Shown here in pieces: positions 17,210 through 26,135 of a stretch of DNA of 35,747 nucleotides; position 1 is the first letter of the stretch, and every line of letters begins with the position of its first letter. The notes beneath the pieces are model-generated. The model was given only the letters and a program-made list of their open reading frames with translations, ran no database searches and had not been told where the DNA came from. This stretch comes from Desulfovibrio sp. DV (lineage in GTDB: Bacteria > Desulfobacterota > Desulfovibrionia > Desulfovibrionales > Desulfovibrionaceae): positions 1 through 35,747 of the forward strand of contig NZ_MLBG01000037.1 of NCBI RefSeq assembly GCF_001936595.1, read 5' to 3'. Made by a program: the position numbers and the translations under genes.

Positions 17210-18988
17210 GTGGCCCTAAGCGTCAAAGGGAAGCTCAAGACGCTTTGCGGCTGTATTGTAGCAGGATTTGTCCTGATCTTTGCCGTGGATGTGCTGGAAA
17301 ACCGCTCCACCGAGCGCACCCTGGCCCTGGAGCGGCTGGCCGTCACCGCCCGCATCGAAGCCCTGGACATGCGCCGGCAGGAAAAAAACTATTTTCTGCG
17401 CCATGACCCCGAGGCCCTGGCCGCCGTGCGCCGCCACCAGCAGGCTGCCAGCGCGGCCATCGCCACCATCCGTACCCTGGACCCGGACCACGATCCCCTG
17501 TGCGACGCCGCCCTGGCCCATCTGCAAAACTATCTGACCGGCTTTGAGGCCATGGCCGGCAGCCCCGGCGTGGCAGCCACAACCGATCCGGCCACCCGCT
17601 ACCTGGAAGCCTCCCAGACCCTGGGAAATCTGGCCGCCCTCCAGCCATCCCTGACAGCGGCGATCAAACACCTGGAACGCCTGGAAAAACGGTGGCTGGC
17701 TTCAGGCACCCCCGACGCCTACAAACGCCTGGAGCACGACGCCAAGGGCCTGCGCGACGCAGCCCGGGCAGCTCCGGCCCCCCTGGACGAGACGGACCGG
17801 GTGCTGACGGAGTATCTGGCGGCCCTGGACACCTATGCCAGCCGCCTGGAGGACGACAGTTCACCGAGGACCGGTTTTGTGGCCGCGGCCCGGGCCCTGG
17901 AGCCGGTCACCGAAGAGCTGCGCGCCAGCTACCAAGCCCGGCGCGGCCAGATCGTGCGCACCACCAGCCTGATTGTGGCCGTCATCCAGATCGCGGTCCT
18001 GATCCTGGTGGCCCTGGCCGCCTGGGGACTTTACCGCTTCGTGGCCTCTCCCCTGGCCGAGCTTGGCCGCCACGCCCGGCGGGTGGCCCGGGGCGAGGCC
18101 GGCGACCTCGACCCTGACGCCTACGAAGGGGAATTCCGGGAAGTGGCGGCCGATCTGGCCCGCATGGAACGCCACCTGCGCGACACCATAAACGATCTGG
18201 CCGCCAAGGAACACGAAGCCCGTCAGGCCAGGAAACGGGCCGAGGACTTGAGCCGGGTGAAATCCGATTTTTTAAGCCTGGTCTCCCACGAGCTCAAAAC
18301 CCCGCTGACCTCCATGGTCGGCTTTGCCCAGGTCATGCGCAAGCGCCTGGAGCGCGGCGTCCTGGCCAAACCGGCCGGAACCGACCCGGAAGCGGTGGCC
18401 GAAGCCACCCGCACCCGGGCCAACCTGACCATCATGCTGGAAGAGGGCCGCCATCTGTCCGGGCTCATCGACAATCTGCTGGAACTGGCCGCCCTGGAAT
18501 CCGGCGACATGCCCCTGGCCCTGGGCGTTGTCCCGGTGGATGCGGTGGTGGACCAGGCAGCGGCCGACCATGCCGGCGCCATGGCGCAGAAGGGGCTGGC
18601 CTTTGTCCGCGACATCCCGGACGATTTTCCGCTGCTTCGCTGCGACCGCGAACGGCTGCTCTTCGTCCTTGGCCAGCTTTTGTCCAACGCCGTCAAGTTC
18701 ACCAATTCCGGCCACATCGCCTGCCGGGTCCGGCACGCCGGCCCTATGGCCGTCATCACCGTCGAGGACACCGGCCAGGGCATCCCGCCGAATATGCGGG
18801 AGGCGGTGTTTGAAAAATTTCACCAACTCAGCGACGTCACCACCGGCAAAATGCCGGGCCTGGGCATCGGGCTGGCCGCCTCCCGGGCCGTGGTCGAACA
18901 CCACGGCGGGACCATCAGCATCCACGACCGGCCCGGCGGCGGCGTGGCCGTCAGCATCACCATTCCCCTGGTCCAGGCGGCTCCATGA
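17210..18988 (+). CDS. Membrane sensor histidine kinase with HBM-like periplasmic domain
   Basis: A 592-residue kinase read from a GTG at 17210; this start lacks a strong ribosome-binding site and is uncertain by a few codons. TM1 at about 9-28. A periplasmic all-helical domain at about 30-248 contains RRQEKNYFLRHD, typical of the helical bimodular (HBM) sensor domain. TM2 at about 252-278, HAMP at about 278-330. HisKA has His360 in FLSLVSHELKTPLTSMVGF. The HATPase_c domain shows the N box (LLSNAVKFTNSG), the G1 box (VEDTGQGIP) and the G2 box (GLGIGLAASRAVVEHHGG). It is the first gene of a five-gene signalling cluster with no ligand evident. The nearest receiver is two genes downstream. Confidence 0.9.
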   Translation: MALSVKGKLKTLCGCIVAGFVLIFAVDVLENRSTERTLALERLAVTARIEALDMRRQEKNYFLRHDPEALAAVRRHQQAASAAIATIRTLDPDHDPLCDAALAHLQNYLTGFEAMAGSPGVAATTDPATRYLEASQTLGNLAALQPSLTAAIKHLERLEKRWLASGTPDAYKRLEHDAKGLRDAARAAPAPLDETDRVLTEYLAALDTYASRLEDDSSPRTGFVAAARALEPVTEELRASYQARRGQIVRTTSLIVAVIQIAVLILVALAAWGLYRFVASPLAELGRHARRVARGEAGDLDPDAYEGEFREVAADLARMERHLRDTINDLAAKEHEARQARKRAEDLSRVKSDFLSLVSHELKTPLTSMVGFAQVMRKRLERGVLAKPAGTDPEAVAEATRTRANLTIMLEEGRHLSGLIDNLLELAALESGDMPLALGVVPVDAVVDQAAADHAGAMAQKGLAFVRDIPDDFPLLRCDRERLLFVLGQLLSNAVKFTNSGHIACRVRHAGPMAVITVEDTGQGIPPNMREAVFEKFHQLSDVTTGKMPGLGIGLAASRAVVEHHGGTISIHDRPGGGVAVSITIPLVQAAP

Positions 18989-19055
18989 GCCTTTGCTTCC
19001 CGCCCTCGCCTGGGCTATCATCCCTCCCGCGTCCACAACTTTACGAGGCGATATC

Positions 19056-20708
19056 ATGATCCAGGACGAATTCGGCCGGCTCCGCCTGAAACTTGTCGCC
19101 ATTACCCTGGCCTTTTCCTTCATTCCGCTTCTAAGCCTCGGCCTTGGCCTCTACGCCAAGTTCTACGACACCTATACCGACAAGATTTATGGCAATCTGC
19201 GCAATCTCGTGGACAATAAAAAGGTCACCCTCGATCTCTTTCTGTCCGAACGTGTGGCCCAGCTGTCCAATCTGGCCCTGACCGAATCCTACCAGGACCT
19301 CTCCGGCGATGCCTACCTGGAACGCATCTTCGGCGTGCTCCAGCTGCACAGCAAATCCTTCCTCGACCTGCAGGTCATCGACCAGAACGGCATCTGCGTC
19401 TCCTACGTCGGCCCCTACCAGCTGCGCGGCATCGACTACAGCCGGGAAGACTGGTTCCGCACCGTCATGGCCAAGGGCATCCACGTCAGCGACGTGTTCA
19501 TGGGCTTTCGCAAATACCCCCATTTCAACATCGCCATCAGCCGGCGCGAGGGCGAAAAGACCTGGGTGCTGCGTGCGGCCATCGACTCCGACATCTTCGA
19601 TTCCCTGGTGCGCGTCATCCATCTCGGCAAGTCCGGCGACGCCTTTCTGCTCAACGCCCAGCATGTGCTGCAGACAAAGCCGCGCTTTGGCCACGACATG
19701 TTCGACACCGTCCCCTTCCCGGACATCCCCCGCTTCTCCGGCACCCGGGTGGAGGAAATGACCGTCAGCGGCCAGGTCTCGCTCTACGCCATGACCTGGC
19801 TCAATCTCAAAGACTGGCTGCTGGTCATAAAAGACGATCCCGGCGAAGAGATGCTGCCGCTGTACCGGGCGCGCTGGCTGCTCATCCTGCTCCTTTCGGG
19901 CGGCTCCCTGCTCATCATTGCCGGCGCGGTGGTCATCGCCAACGGCACCGTGCGCCAGCTCATCAAGGCCGAGCGGGAAAAGGCCACCCTTGACGCCTCG
20001 CTCACCCAGTCGAGCAAGATGGCGGCCCTGGGGAAACTGGCCGCCGGCGTTGCCCACGAAGTCAACAATCCCCTGGCCATCATCATGGAAAAGGCCGGCT
20101 GGATGCGCGACCTCTTGACCGAGGAAGACATCAAGGCCAGTCCCAACTTTGGGGAATTCGCCGATGCCGTGACCAAGATCGAGTTCCACGTGCGCCGGGC
20201 CAAGGACGTCACCCACCGCCTGCTCGGCTTTGCCCGCCGCATGGAACCGACCCAGGAGAACCTCGACATCAACCTGCTCCTGGACCAGACCCGGTCATTT
20301 TTGGAAAACGAGGCCAACTTCCGGGGCATCACCTTTGTGCGCAACTACCAAGGCGACCTGCCCCACATCGAGTCCGACACCTCCCAACTCCAGCAGGTCT
20401 TTCTCAACATTTTAGACAACGCCATCGACGCCATCGATAAAAACGGCACCATCACCATCACCACCAGCGCCGTGCCCGACGCCGGCGAGGTGGATATCGC
20501 CATCACCGACACCGGCAAGGGCATCCCCAAGGAAACCCTGGAAAAGATCTACGATCCCTTCTTTACCACTAAAAAAGTCGGCGAAGGCACCGGCCTTGGC
20601 CTGACGATCAGCTACAGCATCATCGAAAAACTTGGCGGCCACATTACCGTCCACAGCCAGGAAGGCCAGGGGACCACCTTCCACATCACCCTGCCCATTG
20701 GCGGATGA
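19056..20708 (+). CDS. Membrane sensor histidine kinase with dCACHE-like periplasmic domain
   Basis: A 550-residue kinase; the ATG at 19056 follows GAGG at 19045-19048. TM1 at about 11-33 and a periplasmic region at about 35-275 with CACHE-like features (FLDLQVIDQNGICVSYVGPYQLRGIDYSREDWF..., LLNAQHVLQTKPRFG). TM2 at about 276-302. There is no HAMP of full length. The kinase core has His334 in GKLAAGVAHEVNNPLAIIME, an N box (NILDNAIDAIDKNG), a G1 box (ITDTGKGIPKE) and GEGTGLGLTISYSI. CACHE domains usually bind small extracellular metabolites. It is followed, after 121 bases, by a stand-alone receiver that is its likely partner. Confidence 0.92.
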   Translation: MIQDEFGRLRLKLVAITLAFSFIPLLSLGLGLYAKFYDTYTDKIYGNLRNLVDNKKVTLDLFLSERVAQLSNLALTESYQDLSGDAYLERIFGVLQLHSKSFLDLQVIDQNGICVSYVGPYQLRGIDYSREDWFRTVMAKGIHVSDVFMGFRKYPHFNIAISRREGEKTWVLRAAIDSDIFDSLVRVIHLGKSGDAFLLNAQHVLQTKPRFGHDMFDTVPFPDIPRFSGTRVEEMTVSGQVSLYAMTWLNLKDWLLVIKDDPGEEMLPLYRARWLLILLLSGGSLLIIAGAVVIANGTVRQLIKAEREKATLDASLTQSSKMAALGKLAAGVAHEVNNPLAIIMEKAGWMRDLLTEEDIKASPNFGEFADAVTKIEFHVRRAKDVTHRLLGFARRMEPTQENLDINLLLDQTRSFLENEANFRGITFVRNYQGDLPHIESDTSQLQQVFLNILDNAIDAIDKNGTITITTSAVPDAGEVDIAITDTGKGIPKETLEKIYDPFFTTKKVGEGTGLGLTISYSIIEKLGGHITVHSQEGQGTTFHITLPIGG

Positions 20709-20829
20709 CCGTTTTGCCCCAATCCCAAACGCCACCTGCAACCAGCGCCGCCGCAGCAATACACCCATGCAACACGCAAACAGCCCGACGCCGCAGGCGC
20801 AACAGCCAAACGCCTGGAGAGAGGTACTG

Positions 20830-21222
20830 ATGGGACTTCGCGTCTTGGCCGTGGATGACGAGACCGACTTCATCGAAACCCTGGTCAAACGGTTCACCTA
20901 CCGCCAGATACCGGTGACCGCCGCCTCAAACGGTCCCGATGCCCTGGCCCTGCTCGACCGGGAGCCCTTTGACGTGGTCATCCTGGACATGCGGATGCCC
21001 GGCATGGACGGGCTGACCGTGCTCCAGGAAATCAAGAAACGCCATCCCCTGGTCGAGGTCATCATCCTGACCGGCCACGCCTCGGTGGAAGCCGGGATGC
21101 AGGGCATGTCGCTTGGGGCCTACGACTACGTGCTCAAACCCGTGGATTTCGGAGAACTGCTGGAAAAGGCCCAAAAGGCCTATGAGCGCAAGAAACTCCA
21201 TGAATCCCGCGATACTTCCTGA
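20830..21222 (+). CDS. Stand-alone receiver-domain response regulator
   Basis: A 130-residue protein consisting of one receiver domain. The ATG at 20830 is preceded by GAGAGAGG; an in-frame ATG at 20767 has no ribosome-binding site. The acidic pocket is DDE at about 9-11, the phosphoacceptor is Asp53 in VVILDMRMPGMDG, the switch Thr/Ser is in IILTGHASVE, and Lys is in DYVLKPVDF. No DNA-binding or enzymatic output is attached, so it acts by protein contact or as a phosphorelay intermediate. Its 3' end overlaps the next kinase gene by 23 bases. Confidence 0.92.
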   Translation: MGLRVLAVDDETDFIETLVKRFTYRQIPVTAASNGPDALALLDREPFDVVILDMRMPGMDGLTVLQEIKKRHPLVEVIILTGHASVEAGMQGMSLGAYDYVLKPVDFGELLEKAQKAYERKKLHESRDTS

Positions 21223-22120
21223 AGACCACAGCCCGCCGCTGTGGCCGCATACCCTGCTGGCCCCGCTTATGGCCGGCGCGGCCGTGCTCTCGGCCCTGGC
21301 CGCGCCGCCCCTGGTCGGCGTGGTCCTGGCCCTGTTTGCCGGGGCGGTCTGCATCGGCTCGGCCCTGGTCCTGGCCCGCCGGGTGCGACGCGGCGAACGC
21401 AAGCTCCACGACCTCGACCTGCGCCTGCTGCAATCCCAGAAACTGGCCGCCATCGGCGAACTGTCCTCCGGCATCGCCCACGAAATAAACAACCCGCTGG
21501 CCATCATCACCCAGGAAATCGATCTGGCCCGGGAACTCTTCGGACCAAACGGCTGCCCCGGAGAGGGCGATCTGGCCGACATCCGCGACAGCCTCGATCA
21601 GGTCGGCAAGCAGGTGGCGCGCTGCCGCCAGATCACCCACAAGCTCTTAAACTTCGCCCGAAAAATGGAACCGGTCATCCAGGAGGAATCCCTGGAACGG
21701 GTCATCGAGGACATGGCCCTGCTCGTTGAACGCGAAGCCCTGGGCCGGGGTGTGGCCATCGTTCGCGACTACGACCACAGCCTGCCCCAGGTGCGCACCG
21801 ACGTGCCGCTGTTGCGCCAGGTCATCTTAAATCTCCTCACCAACGCCCTGCAGGCCACGCCCCAAGGCGGCTCCATCACCCTGGGGACCGGCCGCCGGGA
21901 CGGACAGGCCATTATCGAAGTGCGCGACACCGGCTGCGGCATCCCGCCGCAAAACATGGCCAAAATCTTCGACCCCTTTTTCACCACCAAGGAACCCGGC
22001 AAGGGCACGGGCCTGGGCCTCTCCGTCTCCCACGGCATCGTTGCCCGCCTGGGCGGCAGCCTGACCGCCCAAAGCACCCCCGGCCAGGGCGCGACCTTCA
22101 CCGTGGCCCTGCCCCTGTAA
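21200..22120 (+). CDS. Short membrane histidine kinase without an extracytoplasmic sensor domain
   Basis: A 306-residue kinase beginning at the ATG at 21200 inside the preceding receiver gene. Two hydrophobic segments (about 17-38 and 41-64) form a hairpin with almost no periplasmic loop, so sensing must be intramembrane, through partners, or absent. HisKA has His94 in LSSGIAHEINNPLAII. The HATPase_c domain contains LLTNALQATPQGG, VRDTGCGIPPQN, FFTTKEPGKGTGLGLSVSHGI. The core resembles that of the kinase at 19056-20708, suggesting relatedness by duplication. The overlap with the upstream receiver and the 31-base gap to the downstream receiver make both candidate substrates. Confidence 0.9.
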   Translation: MNPAILPEDHSPPLWPHTLLAPLMAGAAVLSALAAPPLVGVVLALFAGAVCIGSALVLARRVRRGERKLHDLDLRLLQSQKLAAIGELSSGIAHEINNPLAIITQEIDLARELFGPNGCPGEGDLADIRDSLDQVGKQVARCRQITHKLLNFARKMEPVIQEESLERVIEDMALLVEREALGRGVAIVRDYDHSLPQVRTDVPLLRQVILNLLTNALQATPQGGSITLGTGRRDGQAIIEVRDTGCGIPPQNMAKIFDPFFTTKEPGKGTGLGLSVSHGIVARLGGSLTAQSTPGQGATFTVALPL

Positions 22121-22151
22121 CCAACTCCCAACCCGCTTACGGAGACGTCCC

Positions 22152-22541
22152 ATGGCCGACCCTATCCGCGTCCTTATCGTCGATGACGAAGAACGATTCC
22201 GCGACACCCTGGGCAAACTGCTCGGCCGCCATGGCTTTACCGTGCGCACCGCCGGCGGCGGCAACGAAGCCCTGGCCCTGCTGGCCGACGCCCCCTGCGA
22301 CGTCATCGTGCTCGACGTCAAAATGCCGGGCCTGTCCGGCCAGGAAGCCCTGCCGCTGTTGCGCGCCGCCTGCCCCGAAGCCGAAGTGCTGGTCCTAACC
22401 GGCCACGCCTCCGTGGACATCGCCTCGGCCATGATCACCGGCGGCGCAGCCGATTACCTGCTCAAACCCTGCCCCACCGACGAACTCGAAGGCGCCATCC
22501 GCGCCGTCTACGACCGGCGTCAGGCGACCAAGCCACGCTAG
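22152..22541 (+). CDS. Stand-alone receiver-domain response regulator
   Basis: A 129-residue single receiver domain. It has DDEE in the acidic pocket, phosphoacceptor Asp55 in VIVLDVKMPGLSG, the switch segment LVLTGHASVD and Lys in DYLLKPCPTDE. GGAGA precedes the ATG. It has no output domain. It is the last gene of the five-gene signalling cluster, and a purine-rich tract and palindromic repeat follow the stop. Confidence 0.92.
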   Translation: MADPIRVLIVDDEERFRDTLGKLLGRHGFTVRTAGGGNEALALLADAPCDVIVLDVKMPGLSGQEALPLLRAACPEAEVLVLTGHASVDIASAMITGGAADYLLKPCPTDELEGAIRAVYDRRQATKPR

Positions 22542-22598
22542 CGGGCGGATGAGGGGAGGGAGGGGGATGGGGATGGGGAGAGAGGAGAAGAGAAAGAA

Positions 22599-22646
22599 TG
22601 CCTCCGGCGGCCGGGGGGATGATCCCCCCGGACCCCTGCAAAGGGG
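22599..22646 (+). repeat. Dispersed palindromic repeat, fused modules
   Basis: TGCCTCCGGCGG is followed directly by CCGGGGGGATGATCCCCCCGG and then CCCCTGCAAAGGGG. The module-1 hairpin is missing and its head is joined to module 2. A 49-base, almost pure G/A tract (about 22550-22598) separates it from the receiver-gene stop at 22541. It lies between convergent genes, and its strong stem could limit read-through into yjbQ. The rest of 22647-22807 shows no gene. Confidence 0.8.
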
Positions 22647-22807
22647 CAAGTGTTTAGAGGGAAGTTCGCCTGCGTATTGCGCGCGCAGTTGAGAAGTCGG
22701 CCGGAGAGCATGACCGCCGCCGCACAAGCCAGACGGGAACCAACAGTGTTCCGGTGGCCTTCGCCTTTTTGTTTCTCTCCGGGCGACCTTGCTTGCTCGT
22801 CCTTCTC

Positions 22808-23212
22808 CTACGGTGCGGCCTGCCCAAGCCACTGCACCCAGATTTTCCTGGTGCGCGGTCCGTCGAATTCACACAGATAGACGCCTTGCCAGGTGCCGAG
22901 CCGGATCTGGCCGTCGGCGACGATCAGCGTCAGCGACGGGCCGGCGAGCGTGGTCTTGACGTGGGCATCGCTGTTGCCTTCGGCATGGCGATAGCCGGGG
23001 TCGCGGGGGACAAGGCGGGCCAGGATGTCCACCATGTCGGCGGCCACGTCGGGATCGGCGTCTTCATTGACGGTCAGCCCGGCCGTGGTGTGGGGGCAAA
23101 AAACCACAAGGGCCCCGTCGCGCCAGTTGTTGGCGGCGACCAGCTCCTGAAGGGCCGGGGTGATGCGGACCAGGGCTTCGCGGCGGGGGGTGCGCAGTTC
23201 CAGGGTTTCCAT
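22808..23212 (-). CDS. yjbQ: YjbQ/UPF0047 family protein
   Basis: A 134-residue protein; GGAG precedes the ATG at 23212. It carries the UPF0047 pattern: FCPHTTAGLTVNEDADPDVAADM, GNSDAHVKTTLAG, and the C-terminal IRLGTWQGVYLCEFDGPR. The conserved His residues and Asn-Glu/Asp set are present. Members of the family have weak thiamine-phosphate synthase activity, which is probably not the main role, so the physiological function remains open. The start lies 19 bases past the cbiF stop, in the same direction, so it is likely the third gene of the cbiET-cbiF-yjbQ transcript. Confidence 0.9.
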   Translation of the reverse strand: METLELRTPRREALVRITPALQELVAANNWRDGALVVFCPHTTAGLTVNEDADPDVAADMVDILARLVPRDPGYRHAEGNSDAHVKTTLAGPSLTLIVADGQIRLGTWQGVYLCEFDGPRTRKIWVQWLGQAAP

Positions 23213-23231
23213 GGCGGCTCTCCTTTCCGGC

Positions 23232-24017
23232 TCAGCTGCGGGCCGGGCGGCAGGCGTGGCTGAAGGTCGCGTCGTAGAGTTTGGAGACAGTGGCCTGTCC
23301 CAGGCCCGGAAGAATGAGAAAGACGGTCTGGCGGCCGATATCTTCGCGCCGCACGGTTTCGGCCAGGCTGGCGATGGTGGCCCACAGGCGCTTTTCACCG
23401 GGCCAGCCCAGGCGGTGGGCCAGGGCCACCGGGGTTTCAGGCGGATACCCGCCCGCAAGGAGTGCCTCGGCCACGCCTTCGGGGTCGCCGGCCGAGAGGT
23501 AGACGGCCATGGCCGAGCGGTGCCGGGCCAGATCGGCCAGGGCCTCGCCGGGCGGCATGGGGGTGCGGCCGGCCAGCCGGGTGAGGATCAGCGTCTGGGT
23601 GATTTCCGGCACGGTAAACGAGACGGCAAAGGCGGCGGCAGCGGCCGAGGCCGAGGTGACGCCCGGAATGACGCCGTAGGGGATATTTTCAGCGGCAAGC
23701 AGCGCAGCCTGTTCGGCAATGGCCCCGTACAGGGCCGGGTCGCCGGTGTGGACCCTCGCGACAAGCTCCCCGCAACCAGCGGCAGCGGCCATCAGGCCGT
23801 GGGTCTCCTCCAGAGTGAGCGGCGCGGAATCGACCACCCGGGCCGTGGGTTTGGCCAGGGCCACGATGGCCGGGGAAACCAGCGAACCGGCATAGAGCAC
23901 GAGGTCGGCTGCGGCGATGACCCGGCTGGCCTTGACCGTGAGCAGTTCCGGGTCGCCGGGGCCGGCCCCGATGAAATACACCCGGGGGGATACGTCTTTG
24001 TCCGAGGCGTCAGGCAT
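23232..24017 (-). CDS. cbiF: Cobalt-precorrin-4 C11-methyltransferase
   Basis: A 261-residue SAM-dependent methyltransferase of the tetrapyrrole (precorrin) methylase family, which methylates C-11 of cobalt-precorrin-4 in corrin-ring synthesis. The N-terminal VYFIGAGPGDPELLTVKASR is the family signature, followed by VLYAGSLVSPAIV, VARVHTGDPALYGAIAEQ and the IPYGVIPGVTSASAAAA segment. These fit CbiF/CobM better than CbiL, CbiH or CbiE, which differ in these segments. Its start overlaps the cbiET stop by eight bases. Length is normal for the family. Confidence 0.93.
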   Translation of the reverse strand: MPDASDKDVSPRVYFIGAGPGDPELLTVKASRVIAAADLVLYAGSLVSPAIVALAKPTARVVDSAPLTLEETHGLMAAAAGCGELVARVHTGDPALYGAIAEQAALLAAENIPYGVIPGVTSASAAAAAFAVSFTVPEITQTLILTRLAGRTPMPPGEALADLARHRSAMAVYLSAGDPEGVAEALLAGGYPPETPVALAHRLGWPGEKRLWATIASLAETVRREDIGRQTVFLILPGLGQATVSKLYDATFSHACRPARS

Positions 24018-25251
24018 GGGCAGGCTCCTTGGCGGCGGTGAGGATGAAAACCGGATTGTCGGCGGCCAGACGCAGATCGCCGGCCAGCGGCGAGGCCGGG
24101 CTGGCCTGCAATTGGGTCAGGGTAAACGGGAGGGACAACGCGGCAAGCCGGTCCATGGCCTGCCCGAGCGACCCGAGCAGCACGGCGTTTATGACCAGCC
24201 GGCCGCCCGGCAAAAGCCGGCGGCACAGCTCCGGCAGCAGATCGGGCCGGGTGGACAGGCCGCCGCCGACAAAGATGCGGTGGGGACCCGGCAAGGCGTC
24301 CAGCCCCTGCGGGGCCTCGGCCCGGACAGGCGTTACCGTCAGCGCCCCGGTGCGGCGGATATTTTGGGCCAGCAGGGCATGGCGGGCCGGGTCGCGCTCG
24401 ACGGCAAAGACCGGGCCGCCGGGATTGAGCAGCGAGGCTTCCAGGGCAACGGACCCGGTGCCGGCCCCCACGTCCCAGACCACGTCCCCGGGCCGCGGGG
24501 CCAGGGCGGCCAGGGAGACGGCCCGGACCGGGGCCTTGGTAAAGACGGCGTCATGGCGAAGGAGCGCCTCGTCTGGCAGGCCCAGATGCAACGCCACCTC
24601 CGGCGGGGCCGTGCGTTCGATGAGGACCAGGGCCAGGGCCGAGGCCGATGCCGTGGCCGCCTCGGACAGGGACAGGCGGCGGACGCGCTCGCCCGGAAGA
24701 TGCAAATCCTCGCAGATGTCCATGGTGAAGCTTTCGCCGCCGCGCTCAAGCAGACAGGCGGCGATGGCGGCCGGGGTGTTTGTCGCGTCGGTGTAGACGG
24801 CAACGGCCCCATGGGCAGCCAGGGCGGCAAAAAGCGGGGTGGCGTCGGTGCGGCCGTGGAGCGACACGGCCGGCAGTCCGGCCCAGGGCCGGCCAAGCCG
24901 GGAGCAGGCAGCGGCCACGGCCGTGACATTGGGGAAAAAGACCAGCCGATCCGGGCCAAAGCGGCCAAGCAGCGTGGTCCCGATGCCGAAATGGAGGCCG
25001 TCGCCGTCGGCCAGGACCGCGACGGTCTGGCCGGCCGTCGCTGCCGTTTCGATGGCGTCCAGCACGGCGGCAAGCGGCCCGGCAATGGGGATGCGCCGGC
25101 CGGGATGGTCGGGGAAGGCGGCAAGCAGGCGCGCGCCGCCGACGATGACCCGGGCGGCAGCCAGGCAGGCGGCGGCCTCCGGGGCAAGCCAGGGGCGGCC
25201 CATGCCGCAGCCGAGGACGGCGATGGGGGGCGGCGAGAGTTTTGGCGTCAT
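24010..25251 (-). CDS. cbiET: Fused cobalt-precorrin methyltransferase/decarboxylase CbiET
   Basis: A 413-residue protein that joins the C5-methyltransferase (CbiE, about 1-200) and the C15-methyltransferase/C12-acetate decarboxylase (CbiT, about 215-413), as in CobL. CbiE shows IAVLGCGMGRPWLAPEAAACL, VLADGDGLHFGIGTTLL and FFPNVTAVAAACSRLG. CbiT shows the SAM-binding VVWDVGAGTGSVALEAS and FVGGGL. The Leu/Pro-rich frame extension upstream of the ATG at 25251 is not part of the gene. It is the first gene of the leftward cobalamin transcript. The 99-base divergent gap to the membrane-protein gene has no cobalamin-riboswitch sequence that I can recognise. Confidence 0.93.
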   Translation of the reverse strand: MTPKLSPPPIAVLGCGMGRPWLAPEAAACLAAARVIVGGARLLAAFPDHPGRRIPIAGPLAAVLDAIETAATAGQTVAVLADGDGLHFGIGTTLLGRFGPDRLVFFPNVTAVAAACSRLGRPWAGLPAVSLHGRTDATPLFAALAAHGAVAVYTDATNTPAAIAACLLERGGESFTMDICEDLHLPGERVRRLSLSEAATASASALALVLIERTAPPEVALHLGLPDEALLRHDAVFTKAPVRAVSLAALAPRPGDVVWDVGAGTGSVALEASLLNPGGPVFAVERDPARHALLAQNIRRTGALTVTPVRAEAPQGLDALPGPHRIFVGGGLSTRPDLLPELCRRLLPGGRLVINAVLLGSLGQAMDRLAALSLPFTLTQLQASPASPLAGDLRLAADNPVFILTAAKEPAHA

Positions 25252-25350
25252 GGCCGTGTGTGTACCCAGCCGACGGGCCCTGGTCAAAAGGGTCTTGCCC
25301 TTTGTCCCGGCCTGCTTCACAACGAAACCATCTGCAACCGGGAGGACGGC

Positions 25351-26076
25351 ATGGAAGCACGGCAGGCGCGGGTGACGTTTACGGGCGGGGCCCTGGCTTC
25401 GTTCGGCTATTCCTTCCTGTTTTTGTTTCTTTTTTTCCTGATCATCCCCGGAGCCTGGGGGGCTGTGCCGTTTGCCGTCTGGTGGACGGGGCATCTGGCC
25501 TTTGACGACGGCGGCCGGGCCGAATTCACCGGGCGGCCCGGACCGGTCTGGGTGCTTTTCGCCGTGCTGGCCTTTCTGGCCTATCTGCCGAGCCTGGCTA
25601 CGGCCGGGATGCCCCATGGCGGCCGGACGGCGATGGTGCAAATCGTTTTGTCCCTGGTGCTTTTCCCCCTGGATGCGGCCGTCAAGCTGCCGCTGTATCG
25701 CTGGTTTTTCGAAAACATCCGGCTGGCTCCGGGCGGCAGCCCGCGCTTTACCGGAACCTACTGGCCCTATCTTGGCTGGTCGGTGCTGGTTGCCGTCTCG
25801 GTCGTGACCATCATCGGCTGGGCCTGGGCGTCGGTGGCCATGATGCGCTGGTTTTGCCGCAACCTCGAAGCCGACGCCTACAGCGTCAGCTTTACGGGCA
25901 CGGGCGGGGCCCTTTTGTGGCGCAGCCTTGTCTGGCTTGTCGGCATGGTCTGCATCATCCCCCTGCCCTGGGTCTTCCGGTCCATCTATGCCTGGTGGTC
26001 GGGCCATCTGGTCGTGACCCACACCGCCGCAGTTGCCGCAGACGCAGACGATTTCCCCGGCTTCAACGCGGCCTGA
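25351..26076 (+). CDS. Membrane protein with two DUF898/YjgN-like repeats
   Basis: A 241-residue protein; GGAGG precedes the ATG at 25351. About five to six hydrophobic segments are visible. Two parts look alike: about 8-48 (VTFTGGALASFGYSF..., FAVWWTGHLAF) and about 178-226 (VSFTGTGGALLWRSL..., YAWWSGHLVV). Both share an FTG start, two hydrophobic stretches and a WW-[TS]-GHL end. This resembles DUF898/YjgN proteins, but the match is from memory and is moderate. It lies between cbiET and cbiA, in the direction of cbiA, 59 bases ahead of it. A role in cobalt or cobalamin handling is suggested only by position. Confidence 0.7.
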   Translation: MEARQARVTFTGGALASFGYSFLFLFLFFLIIPGAWGAVPFAVWWTGHLAFDDGGRAEFTGRPGPVWVLFAVLAFLAYLPSLATAGMPHGGRTAMVQIVLSLVLFPLDAAVKLPLYRWFFENIRLAPGGSPRFTGTYWPYLGWSVLVAVSVVTIIGWAWASVAMMRWFCRNLEADAYSVSFTGTGGALLWRSLVWLVGMVCIIPLPWVFRSIYAWWSGHLVVTHTAAVAADADDFPGFNAA

Positions 26077-26135
26077 AGCCTCCGGGAGGCTGGCGGCGGC
26101 TAGCCGGCTGCGGCCGGCTCGGCTATCATGCGCCC

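Noticed and set aside
22550-22598. G/A-rich tract considered as a simple-sequence repeat or G-quadruplex region
   Set aside because: There is no regular unit. It recurs, in different forms, ahead of the repeat at other gene ends and is better treated as part of that arrangement.
25252-25350. Cobalamin riboswitch in the cbiET / membrane-protein divergent gap
   Set aside because: The gap is only 99 bases and contains no B12-box-like sequence on either strand that I can recognise.
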